Below the pieces are notes generated by a model that saw only the letters and a list, made by a program, of their open reading frames with translations, was not told the origin of the DNA and did not search any database. This document shows, piece after piece, positions 7,260 through 15,261 of a stretch of 44,283 nucleotides of DNA. This DNA comes from a virus. Where the stretch lies: IMG/VR virus record IMGVR_UViG_3300042519_001993, positions 1 to 44,283 of that record; one strand, given 5' to 3'. The translations under genes were made by a program, and so were the position numbers. Within the stretch, counting starts at the first letter, position 1; each line of letters starts with the position of its first letter.

Positions 7260-8063
7260 CTAGTCTCGTTCGATCCCCATATGATCGCAAGCTTTTCTAA
7301 AAATTTCTCTTGATATAGGGAAGTAATGATCTACGTGGCTGATCCCTTCTCCGGGCTTTGCCGACGAAGCGTGCCAGCTATGTCCAATTGATACGCTACC
7401 GTCATAGACTACGTTATAGCCTAAGTGGCGGGCAAAATAAGAACACCATGTTTCTTCGTAGTAATGTGGAGTAGGCAGGAACGCGCCTAGAGCCTCAGGA
7501 TGGATCTCTTTATACTTAGGATGGTTTAACATAGCGTCCCATACTTCTCTTCTTATAAAGTAAGCTGATCCAGATATTGTGATACAGTTTACTCTGTCTC
7601 TAAACATTGTATCTTCGGGATCACTCAACATCCAACCTCTCATGATTGGTTGTGCGCCAGTGCCCGTCATGCCGGCATGCGTTACTCGACCGTGTTCGTC
7701 TCTTTGCTTAGGGCCCAATATGTGTATGTCGGGGTTGCTATCGAAGATTGCTTGTATCTTATCTACATCATCGTTAGTCATCCATACATCAGAATTCAGC
7801 AAGCCTATTATATCTGAATTAGTTTTGCTGCCCATATAGTTACAAGCAGCAGCGTACCCTATGTTCTTTCTCAAAAACAAATTTTCTATATGATAGTTAT
7901 GACCAGTTTGTCTAATGAACTCTATAAATTCGTCAGTAGAATCATTGTCTGTTATATGTAGCTTCCAGTTCCTATTTTTATCGCCTAGGTCAGAATGAAG
8001 GGTATCCAAAAATCGCTTCATTAGACCAGCAGTGTTATGGTTTACTACGCACAAGTCTATCAT
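7260..8063 (-). CDS. Family 2 glycosyltransferase (rhamnosyltransferase-like)
   Basis: 267 residues. The sequence IDLCVVNHNTAGLMKRFL, then HITDNDSTDEF, NIGYAAACNYMG and IGLLNSDVWM gives the GT2 GT-A order, with N-S-D at about residues 90-92 as the metal site. This is common in WbbL/rhamnosyltransferase-type members. Later segments ILGPKQRDEHGRVTHAGM and ISGSAYFIRREVWDAM are also typical of that subgroup. The sugar and acceptor are not determined. The ATG overlaps the upstream stop in ATGA. With 6347-7252 and 4135-4845 it makes three phage glycosyltransferases, enough to build or attach a short glycan. Confidence 0.85.
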   Translation of the reverse strand: MIDLCVVNHNTAGLMKRFLDTLHSDLGDKNRNWKLHITDNDSTDEFIEFIRQTGHNYHIENLFLRKNIGYAAACNYMGSKTNSDIIGLLNSDVWMTNDDVDKIQAIFDSNPDIHILGPKQRDEHGRVTHAGMTGTGAQPIMRGWMLSDPEDTMFRDRVNCITISGSAYFIRREVWDAMLNHPKYKEIHPEALGAFLPTPHYYEETWCSYFARHLGYNVVYDGSVSIGHSWHASSAKPGEGISHVDHYFPISREIFRKACDHMGIERD

Positions 8064-8296
8064 ACTGAACAGCCTAATATTCTGTAGGCATCTTTCCCAT
8101 TCAAGCCCATTTTAATCATAGTGTCATATTTATCTTGAGCTTTTACTAATGAATCGTCAGTAAAAAATTCTTCTAGTCTATTTCTCAACTGTTTTTCTGT
8201 AGGCTCGATGAAGCTACCACGATTAGGTTTCTGGTTCTTGTTGTAATATAATTGCAACATCACAAAAGTTACTCCGGCTACTGCAAGACCAAGCAT
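8060..8296 (-). CDS. Small single-pass membrane protein
   Basis: 78 residues from the preferred ATG at 8296, which has GGGAG seven bases upstream. In-frame earlier starts (ATG 8317, TTG 8341) lack a good ribosome site. Residues 1-18 (MLGLAVAGVTFVMLQLYY) form an N-terminal hydrophobic helix, a likely membrane anchor without an evident cleavage site. A soluble tail follows, rich in charged helices and ending KDAYRILGCSV. I do not recognise the family. It overlaps the following glycosyltransferase start by four bases. Confidence 0.6.
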   Translation of the reverse strand: MLGLAVAGVTFVMLQLYYNKNQKPNRGSFIEPTEKQLRNRLEEFFTDDSLVKAQDKYDTMIKMGLNGKDAYRILGCSV

Positions 8297-8300
8297 CTTC

Positions 8301-8543
8301 TTACTCCCATTCATCATAGCCCACTTCTTCTTGCGGTACAAATTGGTTTTCGTTTATAGCTGATCTTACACGTAATGCAAGATCGTTAATTTTGGCTTTC
8401 AATTGCTTGTCTTCTTCTTTTCTCAAAGCAGATTCTAACACCTCAGCTATAGACAAAAGCTCACTAGTTTGCATTATAACAAACGCTTCGTAAGGTTTGA
8501 GTTTGATATTAATTTTTTTCTTAGATACTTGTTTCTTTGTCAT
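8301..8543 (-). CDS. Hypothetical small protein
   Basis: 80 residues, strongly basic at the N-terminus (MTKKQVSKKKINIKLK), then a predicted helix pair with a heptad-like pattern (SIAEVLESALRKEEDKQL, NDLALRVRSAINE), and an acidic end. It starts inside the end of the upstream gene (23-base overlap). Not recognised; a small helical dimer is plausible. Confidence 0.6.
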   Translation of the reverse strand: MTKKQVSKKKINIKLKPYEAFVIMQTSELLSIAEVLESALRKEEDKQLKAKINDLALRVRSAINENQFVPQEEVGYDEWE

Positions 8544-8733
8544 CTTCTTCTTCTATCTGATAAACACAAAGGTCATTTGTGTCTGGTTCAAATGTAACGA
8601 ATAATACTTTTTTACTCTTTGGGTCTATGCCCTGTGGTGCAGGTGTTTCCATTGCTATCTTCTTAGAAGAACATCCATACACCTGGCTAACGCCTTCATA
8701 CAAAACTATATAGTTTAATTTTGACGCTGCCAT
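8521..8733 (-). CDS. Hypothetical small protein
   Basis: 70 residues. Short beta strands (LNYIVLYEG, KVLFVTFEP, LCVYQIEE) around a Lys- and Pro-rich middle suggest a small beta fold, with an acidic C-terminus (EEEDDKE). It is not recognised. It is co-directional and overlaps the next gene, so it should be in the same transcript as ThyX. Confidence 0.6.
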   Translation of the reverse strand: MAASKLNYIVLYEGVSQVYGCSSKKIAMETPAPQGIDPKSKKVLFVTFEPDTNDLCVYQIEEEDDKETSI

Positions 8734-8771
8734 TTATTGTATCTCTATCTTTTTTGCTGCTACTAACATAG

Positions 8772-8939
8772 CTATATTATAGCAAGTGCCAAACCAGAAA
8801 TTGCGCCTATAGCCAAAGATAATGAGATCATTTGGTATCTTGTTCTTTTATTCTTCTCTAGTTGCAAGACGTTGTTTAGCGAAACTAACCAGTTAATACA
8901 GACTGAGAATGTTACCAGCAATAAAATATCGATAAACAT
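8772..8939 (-). CDS. Two-helix small membrane protein
   Basis: 55 residues. The ATG at 8939 shares a base with the ThyX stop (TAATG), and the stop is at 8772-8774. Two hydrophobic segments are visible: about residues 2-22 (FIDILLLVTFSVCINWLVSL) and 39-55 (SLSLAIGAISGLALAII). They are separated by a charged loop rich in Glu, Lys and Arg (QLEKNKRTRYQ), giving a hairpin across the membrane. The size and topology fit holin-like or superinfection-type small membrane proteins, but no family is recognised and its place among nucleotide genes gives no clear hint. The coupled start is the main support that it is real. Confidence 0.6.
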   Translation of the reverse strand: MFIDILLLVTFSVCINWLVSLNNVLQLEKNKRTRYQMISLSLAIGAISGLALAII

Positions 8940-9709
8940 TAGTTTCTACCCACTAAGCACGATATGGAAACAGGATACAGCGGTTGCACTAATTTATAGA
9001 CTGCATCAGCGTACTGCTGTATTTCTTTTTGCGATTCTTCTGCCAGTCTTTGATTCAAGAACAAAGCTACTGACTGTAAGCTGGCTGACCATCTGTAAAC
9101 TACGTTCATAGCATAGGCCGGCAAGAACAATCGGGCCTGCTCAGGGGCCACCCCATTTTCCATAGCCATATTATAAAGTGCTTCACCCTGCTCTATATAT
9201 CGGTTGAGCTCGTTGGTCAATACAGAGCCGATCCAGGGGCCTACAGAGCCTCCAGAGCCCTGCTTCTTGTCCTCTGGGGCCATGCGCCAATCTTCTACTC
9301 CTGGGACATAGAAATCAGGGTCCATAGTTATGTATCTTCTAGACGACTCATTCCAGGAATCCATTGTATGGTCAGACCCGACTACGTATTTCCAGTGTTG
9401 TCTAGCAACCATAAGCGGAGCCTTAAATTCGAACGTGATAAAAGCGTGCCTAAACGGTGACATGTGATTTTCTCTAGCTAAAAAATTAATCAATCTAGCA
9501 TCTGCGACTGTCAGTTCTTTGGTTGTATTCTCTTTAGCAAAAGAGGCTCTAGCTGCATTAACTACAGAAACGTCAGTCCCCATATGATCAACTAATTTTA
9601 CGTACCCATTATTCAATACAGGGATTAAATGATCGCTTTCTTTATCTATTCCAGAAGTAACTACCGGTGAGATCTCTGAAAAGTTTTCATCAGATTCTTC
9701 TATCTTCAT
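8939..9709 (-). CDS. thyX: Flavin-dependent thymidylate synthase
   Basis: 256 residues from ATG 9709, which has GGAG six bases before it; ATGs at 9721 and 9736 lie in frame upstream with poorer sites. ThyX makes dTMP from dUMP using FAD and methylenetetrahydrofolate. The characteristic core is FEFKAPLMVARQHWKY followed by WNESSRRY, with SPFRHAFI before it. The usual RHRx7S motif is modified: a short insertion lies between the ARQ strand and the NESSRRY helix. The N-terminal 25 residues are an acidic extension. The upstream acidic gene overlaps by 20 bases, and NrdJ follows that gene upstream, so deoxynucleotide supply genes are grouped. Confidence 0.9.
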   Translation of the reverse strand: MKIEESDENFSEISPVVTSGIDKESDHLIPVLNNGYVKLVDHMGTDVSVVNAARASFAKENTTKELTVADARLINFLARENHMSPFRHAFITFEFKAPLMVARQHWKYVVGSDHTMDSWNESSRRYITMDPDFYVPGVEDWRMAPEDKKQGSGGSVGPWIGSVLTNELNRYIEQGEALYNMAMENGVAPEQARLFLPAYAMNVVYRWSASLQSVALFLNQRLAEESQKEIQQYADAVYKLVQPLYPVSISCLVGRN

Positions 9710-10037
9710 CTTCTTCTCCATCTTCGCTATCGTCATAATACTCTACCATAGAATCCACATAAAAGATAGCTATAGCTTCTCTAAGTTTTTCTGAACTAAA
9801 ATAAAGATCTTCAATCATATCATACACAGATTTATCTAAAGAAAACAAAGGGTCATTAAGTAAATCATTCAACACCATATTAATATCAATATTAGAGTAG
9901 TTTAAAGATTCAATTATATTTAAATACTTTTGTATTTGATTAATCTTCTCTTCTTGTATTATTTTATCTACATTATCTATGGCGATTTCTTCTGTTATTT
10001 CTGAAAATTTATTATTTAAATCATCTTTTTCAGACAT
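9690..10037 (-). CDS. Hypothetical acidic protein
   Basis: 115 residues, mostly helical, rich in Asp, Glu, Ile and Asn, ending in a run of acids (YYDDSEDGEEDEDRR). It is not recognised. It lies between the ribonucleotide reductase and ThyX genes and overlaps the latter. The strongly acidic tail could mimic DNA or bind a basic partner, but nothing in the sequence proves that. Confidence 0.6.
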   Translation of the reverse strand: MSEKDDLNNKFSEITEEIAIDNVDKIIQEEKINQIQKYLNIIESLNYSNIDINMVLNDLLNDPLFSLDKSVYDMIEDLYFSSEKLREAIAIFYVDSMVEYYDDSEDGEEDEDRRI

Positions 10038-10066
10038 AATACCCCATTCTTAAGTTGATGGATTAA

Positions 10067-12169
10067 TTAACCTTTAACGTTTTCCTTAATGAACTTTATT
10101 TCGCATGAGTCTGTAGTGCAATAGTTTTCTCCAATTGCATCTGCTGCAAGTCCAGCATAGACTCCAGAGAAATCAATTGGGAACAAGTCCATTGACCCCT
10201 GCTTGTATTCTTCTTCTGTTATTTGCGTGTACGGCATTTGCGGATAGGTCATGTTCCCTGAAGGTAGAAATGATACTGTCTTTAACTGACCATCGTACAT
10301 GTGCAAAACAGTTCCAACGTGTTGAGATTCCGTTTCTGGATTAAAAGAAACAGTGACAGAGACTGAGTTATCTGACCAGTATCTTTGGGCAACGGCAGCG
10401 AGTGACATCTTTTCAAAGATTGTTACATCACGCTCTGCTCTCTTTGCCCCAGATTCAATCGGAAAAAATACAACTGACGTTGTATCAGGAGATTCTGACG
10501 CTGGTTCAACTCTATAGTTAGCCATTTTAAATAATGGCAACATTGGGTCTTCGTTTGAGAATCTAATTGCACGATTAAAGAACTTTCCACCTGGGGTCCA
10601 GTGGACTCCTGGAGACTGTCCAGCAAGGATCGATACAGTACCTGATGGCTTCACTGTTGTCATCTTAATTGATTCGCGCACACCAAGCCACTCAGAATAA
10701 ATATTATCATATCTCTGAATTGTCTTGTATCCTTGGTCCATCCAGTCACGAAGTACAGGCATCCCGTTTATGTCTGCAAAGTCTGCTACTCCAGACATTG
10801 AAGTACCTATGCGTCGGTTACGTTGCATGATTGCATTAGTCTCTTCCCAATGGGTTGGAAGGAGTGTTACGGTCTTAGCATAGAGATAGGCAAACTTTAA
10901 AGTTCTCTTATAATCTTCCAGGGAGTCATGTCGGCCTAAGTATGTCTCCACTAATGTGCAGCACTCGTAGGACTCAAGGGACTGCTCAGCACATGGGTTG
11001 AAACCTGCTACCCTATGATCTTTGTTATTAACTGCGTCAGCAAGACGCCCATACTTGCGAGCCATGTCCATCCAAATAACCCCTGGCTCACCATTTCTAG
11101 CGATGCCATCAACGATAGGAGAAAGGTCTTGACCAACAGAAACCTCTACTGAGTTATTGGACATCCAACCCCAGCCTGGGTTTTCTGAGTCATATGAATT
11201 TCTTTCTGGAAATACTTCAGCGTTCTTTAAGTTTAGAAAATCTTGATCGTCAATTCTACCAATCAAAAGCTCTGCTGATCGTCTTACGTTTCCTGAGACT
11301 ACACAGACACCAATTAAGTTTCCTATATCAGCTATGTCTTTTCGTGTTAACTTCTCACCTGCACGACCTAAGAATAGCTTTCTAATTGCCTCGTGTAATT
11401 TCATTAAAGGAGCTGGACCAGATGCTGTTCCTCCAAATGTTTTAATTGGACTACCCAATGGACGAATAAGTGTATAGTCAAATTGGATAGGATTTTGATC
11501 CGGCTTTAAGAAAGAGTTAATTAAATCGCCAGTAGCTCTTGCCCAGCTCTCACGATCATCAGCAATAGCATCTACAACAGAAGCTTTTGTTGGCTCATAT
11601 ATTGTAAAGTCTTTATCTGCACCTTTGTCGTCAAATCCTACGCCTACTCCCAACATGGACGCTTCCATCAAGAACATGAACGGCTTAGCTGGATTAGCCT
11701 TTGTCATTTCTGCTGTGCTAACAAAGGCACAGTTCTGCAGTGCAGCTGAGTTCTTATGAACGTTAACAATCTGTGTTCCCATCATCCAAAGTCCACGACC
11801 TGGTGGTGTCCACTTAAAGTTGAACAAGCGATCAAAAGCTTCCTTTGCTGAAGCCTGAGCCTTTGCGTCATTCCATGGAAGGCGGCTCTTCTTGCAGTGA
11901 TCTTTTTGCAAAGAGTACATGCCGTTAATAACTCTTTCGCATACATCAACCCATGTCTCTTTTGTGCCATCTTCTTTTAGTCTTGAATACGTGCGGAGAA
12001 ATGTTATCTCTCCAACGGAGTTTCCAGCTGCGTCAACATAACCAAATGGCGCAGTTTTGCTCCTATATGACTGGACAAAATCATCAGTAATCCTAAACGC
12101 AAAAGTACTAGTCGACTTGGTTTCGATTGGGAATAAGTCAGGATTGCCGTTTTCTATTTCTTCTAACAC
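10067..12169 (-). CDS. nrdJ: Adenosylcobalamin-dependent (class II) ribonucleoside-triphosphate reductase
   Basis: 700 residues, the monomeric type known from Lactobacillus leichmannii (739 residues). It reduces ribonucleotides to deoxyribonucleotides with B12 and needs no oxygen. The visible cysteines are C147 (LQNCAFV), C393 in FNPCAEQSLES (thiyl site), C404 in YECCTLVE, and a C-terminal C684-x4-C689 pair (YCTTDSC). The 11-residue gap between C393 and C404 equals that between C408 and C419 in the Lactobacillus enzyme. The start is a GTG with AAGGAG upstream. The phage needs host or environmental cobalamin for this enzyme. Confidence 0.95.
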   Translation of the reverse strand: MLEEIENGNPDLFPIETKSTSTFAFRITDDFVQSYRSKTAPFGYVDAAGNSVGEITFLRTYSRLKEDGTKETWVDVCERVINGMYSLQKDHCKKSRLPWNDAKAQASAKEAFDRLFNFKWTPPGRGLWMMGTQIVNVHKNSAALQNCAFVSTAEMTKANPAKPFMFLMEASMLGVGVGFDDKGADKDFTIYEPTKASVVDAIADDRESWARATGDLINSFLKPDQNPIQFDYTLIRPLGSPIKTFGGTASGPAPLMKLHEAIRKLFLGRAGEKLTRKDIADIGNLIGVCVVSGNVRRSAELLIGRIDDQDFLNLKNAEVFPERNSYDSENPGWGWMSNNSVEVSVGQDLSPIVDGIARNGEPGVIWMDMARKYGRLADAVNNKDHRVAGFNPCAEQSLESYECCTLVETYLGRHDSLEDYKRTLKFAYLYAKTVTLLPTHWEETNAIMQRNRRIGTSMSGVADFADINGMPVLRDWMDQGYKTIQRYDNIYSEWLGVRESIKMTTVKPSGTVSILAGQSPGVHWTPGGKFFNRAIRFSNEDPMLPLFKMANYRVEPASESPDTTSVVFFPIESGAKRAERDVTIFEKMSLAAVAQRYWSDNSVSVTVSFNPETESQHVGTVLHMYDGQLKTVSFLPSGNMTYPQMPYTQITEEEYKQGSMDLFPIDFSGVYAGLAADAIGENYCTTDSCEIKFIKENVKG

Positions 12170-12187
12170 TTTTTATGTCTCCTTGTT

Positions 12188-12892
12188 TTAGTTATTCTGG
12201 TATGTTTTCACGTATTTTGGATTTGTTTTTGCTAATTCCATTTTTTTTATCTTAAGTATTTTTTCTAAATTGTATACTTTATATATCTGTTTCTCGAAAA
12301 AGTAGCCGCTTCTCCAGTTGGTTACCTTTGGTAACAGACCTTTGTGGCTTATGAATATACTGGACACTACAGCTCCACCATATATTGTAACAAGATTCTT
12401 AAGCTTTTGCGCAACTAGATCTTTGTTACTTGCGTCTATACAACCGCTTGAATCCGCTTTATCGTACAGCCAATTAAAAGCTTGTCGCGTCATTGGCGAA
12501 TAGTCGATTGGGTCTATTACACCTAGTTCTATTATTTTTTTTCTATTATTTTTAATCTCTATATCAGTTGTCACTACTTCTTTGAATAGTTCAAACCAAT
12601 CGCGTTCGTAAAATTGTGCCCAAGCTGTACACCAAAATAACAAAGAGTGAGGGGGGTCTGGTATCTGAGTGTTGTCCATACCAGGCAGCAGTATAGCACA
12701 GCTTACTGCTCTTTTAACTAAAGCCTTTGATTGCTCTTCGTTCTTGTTCTTATTATAAAAATTTCCCCATAGCTTTTGTATGTGTTCTGACCACTCTACA
12801 TCTGCTATATATAGCTTAAGATATTCTTCTGCTAGTTCTATGGGCATAGCGTCTTCTGCTATGACTCTTTCAAGTAAATTTTTTGACACCAT
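12188..12892 (-). CDS. Hypothetical protein
   Basis: 234 residues from ATG 12892; a GTG two codons upstream and a GTG two codons downstream (12886, better spaced from AGGTGG) are alternatives. It is predominantly helical, with aromatic-rich segments (LLFWCTAWAQFYERDWFEL, NWLYDKADSSGC) and a basic C-terminus (ILKIKKMELAKTNPKY). No motif is recognised. It is the first gene after the hairpin at 12943-12969 and precedes NrdJ, so it may head the nucleotide-metabolism transcript. Confidence 0.6.
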   Translation of the reverse strand: MVSKNLLERVIAEDAMPIELAEEYLKLYIADVEWSEHIQKLWGNFYNKNKNEEQSKALVKRAVSCAILLPGMDNTQIPDPPHSLLFWCTAWAQFYERDWFELFKEVVTTDIEIKNNRKKIIELGVIDPIDYSPMTRQAFNWLYDKADSSGCIDASNKDLVAQKLKNLVTIYGGAVVSSIFISHKGLLPKVTNWRSGYFFEKQIYKVYNLEKILKIKKMELAKTNPKYVKTYQNN

Positions 12893-12942
12893 AACCACCT
12901 GTCTAAAATTAGAAAAACATATAAAGTAACCGTATAAATAAG

Positions 12943-12969
12943 TAAGTCCCGTCTAGGCGACGGGACTTA
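12943..12969 (-). terminator. Hairpin terminator between tail and metabolism modules
   Basis: An 11-bp perfect stem (TAAGTCCCGTC and its complement) with a 5-base loop lies in the 138-base gap 12899-13036. On the minus strand it is followed by TTATTTATAC, a loosely T-rich tail. It separates the structural genes from the nucleotide-metabolism genes. TATACT at 13000-12995 lies upstream of the hairpin, without a clear -35 box. Confidence 0.7.
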
Positions 12970-13036
12970 GATAACTAATGTTCATGCCTCGTATAGTATA
13001 TCAAGGCGCTAACTGATTAGTGGGATTGTAGCGTGA

Positions 13037-13366
13037 CTATTTTTCCAGATCTTTATCTTTCCAAATGTTTTTTCTTATCTTTTTTTCTGCTAACAGATGA
13101 GCTGTTAATACACCCCACGCAGCATATGCTACCACTGAAGTTGATGGTTTCTCTGTGAATCTCCAAAAAGCTTTAGTAAGAGTTTCCGCTTTCTTGCTTT
13201 TTATTGCATAGATGTCATATGCTGCTATAGATGTAGCTAAAACAAGCCAAGCATAGTCGCCAGAGATTGTATCTTTTTGTTTTTCTAAAGATACAGGGTT
13301 TTTATAATAGTTAGAGAGCCTTTGCAGACGGTACACCTTTGTATTCCTGTACTTTGTATCTGCCAT
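13037..13366 (-). CDS. Small membrane protein, actinophage type
   Basis: 109 residues if the ATG at 13366 is used; this start lies 56 bases inside the upstream gene. A GTG at 13336 with AGGA upstream is a credible shorter start. Two moderately hydrophobic helices are visible: YAWLVLATSIAAYDIYAI (about 38-55) and SVVAYAAWGVLTAHLLAE (about 76-93). The connecting part has the pattern K-A-E-T-L-T...W-R-F. The layout 'helix, YD, E-T-L-S/T, R...P, helix with HL' resembles a small membrane protein family frequent in mycobacteriophages and relatives. It is the last gene before a terminator. Confidence 0.65.
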   Translation of the reverse strand: MADTKYRNTKVYRLQRLSNYYKNPVSLEKQKDTISGDYAWLVLATSIAAYDIYAIKSKKAETLTKAFWRFTEKPSTSVVAYAAWGVLTAHLLAEKKIRKNIWKDKDLEK

Positions 13367-13934
13367 AGTCGCTTACTACGTTAGCTTGACCGTAACCGCT
13401 GGTGAAAACTGCAGCACTTGGTACTCCGTTAAGCTCAGTTGGTCTAAACAAACCGAAAGAAGCTGCCATGCCGGTTGTTCTACCAACAGCGTGTCCTAGG
13501 TTAGCAAATGCTTCTGCTGAAGCAACGCCATCAAACTTATAATTACTGTAGAGGGCATAGTCGCTTGCGCGGTCTACTGCATGGCCCCCATCAAGTGCCT
13601 TGGCTGAGCTTAGACCCTTGAATTCCTGTGGTTTGAATCTTGCGCCAGCGTATGTTGCCGTACCATCAGCAAATGTCCCAGAAAGTGGGTGCACATAGAG
13701 CGCAGTCCCATTAAGAATCTGCGAAAGAAGTACGTTACCTGGGTGTCTACCGGTTCCTGGTGTGTGGTCATTGTCTGGTGCACCAGTCAACAGTTGGCTA
13801 GTAGCATACAGTGGGTAGAATGAATAGGTGCCCGTTGACTTGGCTTTGCCCGTCATTGAGACGTATGGGTTCACCATATCTTTGGAATTTTGGCCTCTTA
13901 ATACTGGTCTAGGTCCTACATAGAACGTTGTCAT
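13311..13934 (-). CDS. Repeat-containing structural protein, probably abundant
   Basis: 207 residues. The N-terminal 90 residues are Gly-, Pro- and Thr-rich (FYVGPRPVLRG, then PDNDHTPGTGRHPGNVLL). From about residue 95 there are four approximate repeats of about 30 residues, with a shared core of the type E-x-x-G-V-P-S-A-x-A-F...G-H-A-V. The fourth stops halfway at GVPSAKAL. Such repeats suit a trimeric fibre or a decoration surface. It has the best ribosome site in the window (AAGGAG, six-base spacer) and its own TATAAT, so high expression is likely. It is unrecognised beyond that and may be a head or tail decoration protein. Confidence 0.7.
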   Translation of the reverse strand: MTTFYVGPRPVLRGQNSKDMVNPYVSMTGKAKSTGTYSFYPLYATSQLLTGAPDNDHTPGTGRHPGNVLLSQILNGTALYVHPLSGTFADGTATYAGARFKPQEFKGLSSAKALDGGHAVDRASDYALYSNYKFDGVASAEAFANLGHAVGRTTGMAASFGLFRPTELNGVPSAAVFTSGYGQANVVSDYGRYKVQEYKGVPSAKAL

Positions 13935-13940
13935 TTAAAA

Positions 13941-13971
13941 CTCCTTTTAAAATTATTTGATATGTATTATA
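13941..13971 (-). promoter_or_regulatory. Promoter -10 box and strong ribosome site
   Basis: In the 58-base gap before the 207-residue gene, the minus strand has a perfect TATAAT (13971-13966) about 32 bases before the ATG, then AAGGAG (13946-13941). The implied leader is short. I see no convincing -35 hexamer at 16-18 bases, so recognition may need a phage factor or an extended element. Confidence 0.45.
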
Positions 13972-13992
13972 TAGTAACTAGCCTGACGTAGA

Positions 13993-15261
13993 TTAACTGT
14001 ATTTAATCATAATATCAGACAGGATAGGAATCGTACCATCGTCTAATTCGTTCATCGTTATTTCCAGCCAAATCAAAGCAGAGCCCCCCTGTGGGGTTTG
14101 GCTGTAGCCTCCACCTGCAGTTGGATAATATACTTTTGAGCTGAAGGCAAGTTGCGTTAAGCTAAGCGGAACATTGTATATCTTTGGCGTTACACCCGTA
14201 ACATTAAAAATCAACGTGTCCTTAGGAGCAACAAACTTAATGAACATTTTGCCCTGTGGCATGTACTTGTCTGCTCTAATGTCTAAGTCAGACAGGCCAT
14301 AGGTGTAAATAAATTTACCATTTTCTTTTATATAATTTCTTTGTCTCATTTGGATTCTAAAGCCAGTTATTGGCTTATTGTCGGTCTTGGTTATAGTGCA
14401 ATTAAAGTAAAGAGGTCCAGAGTTCATTATTGCGTCGGAAACCTGATTGTTACTCCAACCACCAGGGGCTACGTACCCTACTGCATCGGGATCATTATTA
14501 TAAAGACCATTAACATTTAATGCTCTCCAAGAATCACCTGAAGTTAAAGATGGATTAGCGGTCTGCGTATACTCAACAGATAGTATATCTACTGAGTTAA
14601 CCGGGTAAGGGCTAAACCTTAAGTTGTTAATTTTTAAATTCGAAGATGCGTTTGGAACTTTAATGTAAAGATACGTAAGGGCTCCAGTATCGGACTGGGT
14701 ATCGGAGATAATCGATCTTTTCCAAACCCTATCAGCTCTATCATACAAAGCGTAGTAAGGTGGAGTGGTATCAATTTTTGCACCTGGGGCGTCCAAAGAG
14801 TTAATTGGGGATACTCGAAGGTTAATATAGTTAGGCATAACTTGTTCGCCTAATGTATTATATGTTTTCATAATTGAAATAGAAGGCCCAGAAATAAGCG
14901 GGAGCGTCACAAAGTTATAGATAGAATTAAACGACAATTGCTCAGATATACCTATTGCCAAATCTGTGCCAGAGAATCTTCCATTATCAATTTGACTAAA
15001 TGAATGAAGCGTTATCATTTTTTCATTAGCCTCTAAAGCCTTTAATCTGTCAGAAACATCTTTGACTGCTTGGGACAAGAAAATATGATCGGTTATGATC
15101 CTATTAAAGCTTGACTCAATCTTGGTGTCTATTATGTTGTACTTATTGTACAAAGAAACTAAGTCTTGATAATTTTCTTCAACCCTTTTGTTATAGTCTG
15201 CTGATGAGTAATTACCACCATATTGGTTAGTTCTCTTTTGGGTGTATATTTCTTCTGACAT
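13993..15261 (-). CDS. Tail appendage protein with N-terminal coiled coil
   Basis: 422 residues. Residues about 25-80 are a helical coiled-coil-like segment (VEENYQDLVSLYNKYNI to VSDRLKALEANEK). The rest is beta-rich, with aromatic-Gly-Asn loops and no visible catalytic motif. The end, GTIPILSDIMIKYS, matches the ending style of its neighbours (T-P...I/L-K-F/Y), where a beta-sandwich closes the chain. It is probably a structural appendage (fibre, collar or baseplate surface). It is joined to the upstream 132-residue gene without a gap. Confidence 0.65.
   Translation of the reverse strand: MSEEIYTQKRTNQYGGNYSSADYNKRVEENYQDLVSLYNKYNIIDTKIESSFNRIITDHIFLSQAVKDVSDRLKALEANEKMITLHSFSQIDNGRFSGTDLAIGISEQLSFNSIYNFVTLPLISGPSISIMKTYNTLGEQVMPNYINLRVSPINSLDAPGAKIDTTPPYYALYDRADRVWKRSIISDTQSDTGALTYLYIKVPNASSNLKINNLRFSPYPVNSVDILSVEYTQTANPSLTSGDSWRALNVNGLYNNDPDAVGYVAPGGWSNNQVSDAIMNSGPLYFNCTITKTDNKPITGFRIQMRQRNYIKENGKFIYTYGLSDLDIRADKYMPQGKMFIKFVAPKDTLIFNVTGVTPKIYNVPLSLTQLAFSSKVYYPTAGGGYSQTPQGGSALIWLEITMNELDDGTIPILSDIMIKYS

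Noticed and set aside
12970-13036. TATACT as promoter for the metabolism genes
   Set aside because: No acceptable -35 element is present and transcription would have to pass the hairpin immediately; kept only as a remark.
13311-13366. Programmed frameshift joining the repeat protein to the membrane protein
   Set aside because: No convincing slippery heptamer was seen in the overlap, and an internal GTG start with AGGA explains the second gene.
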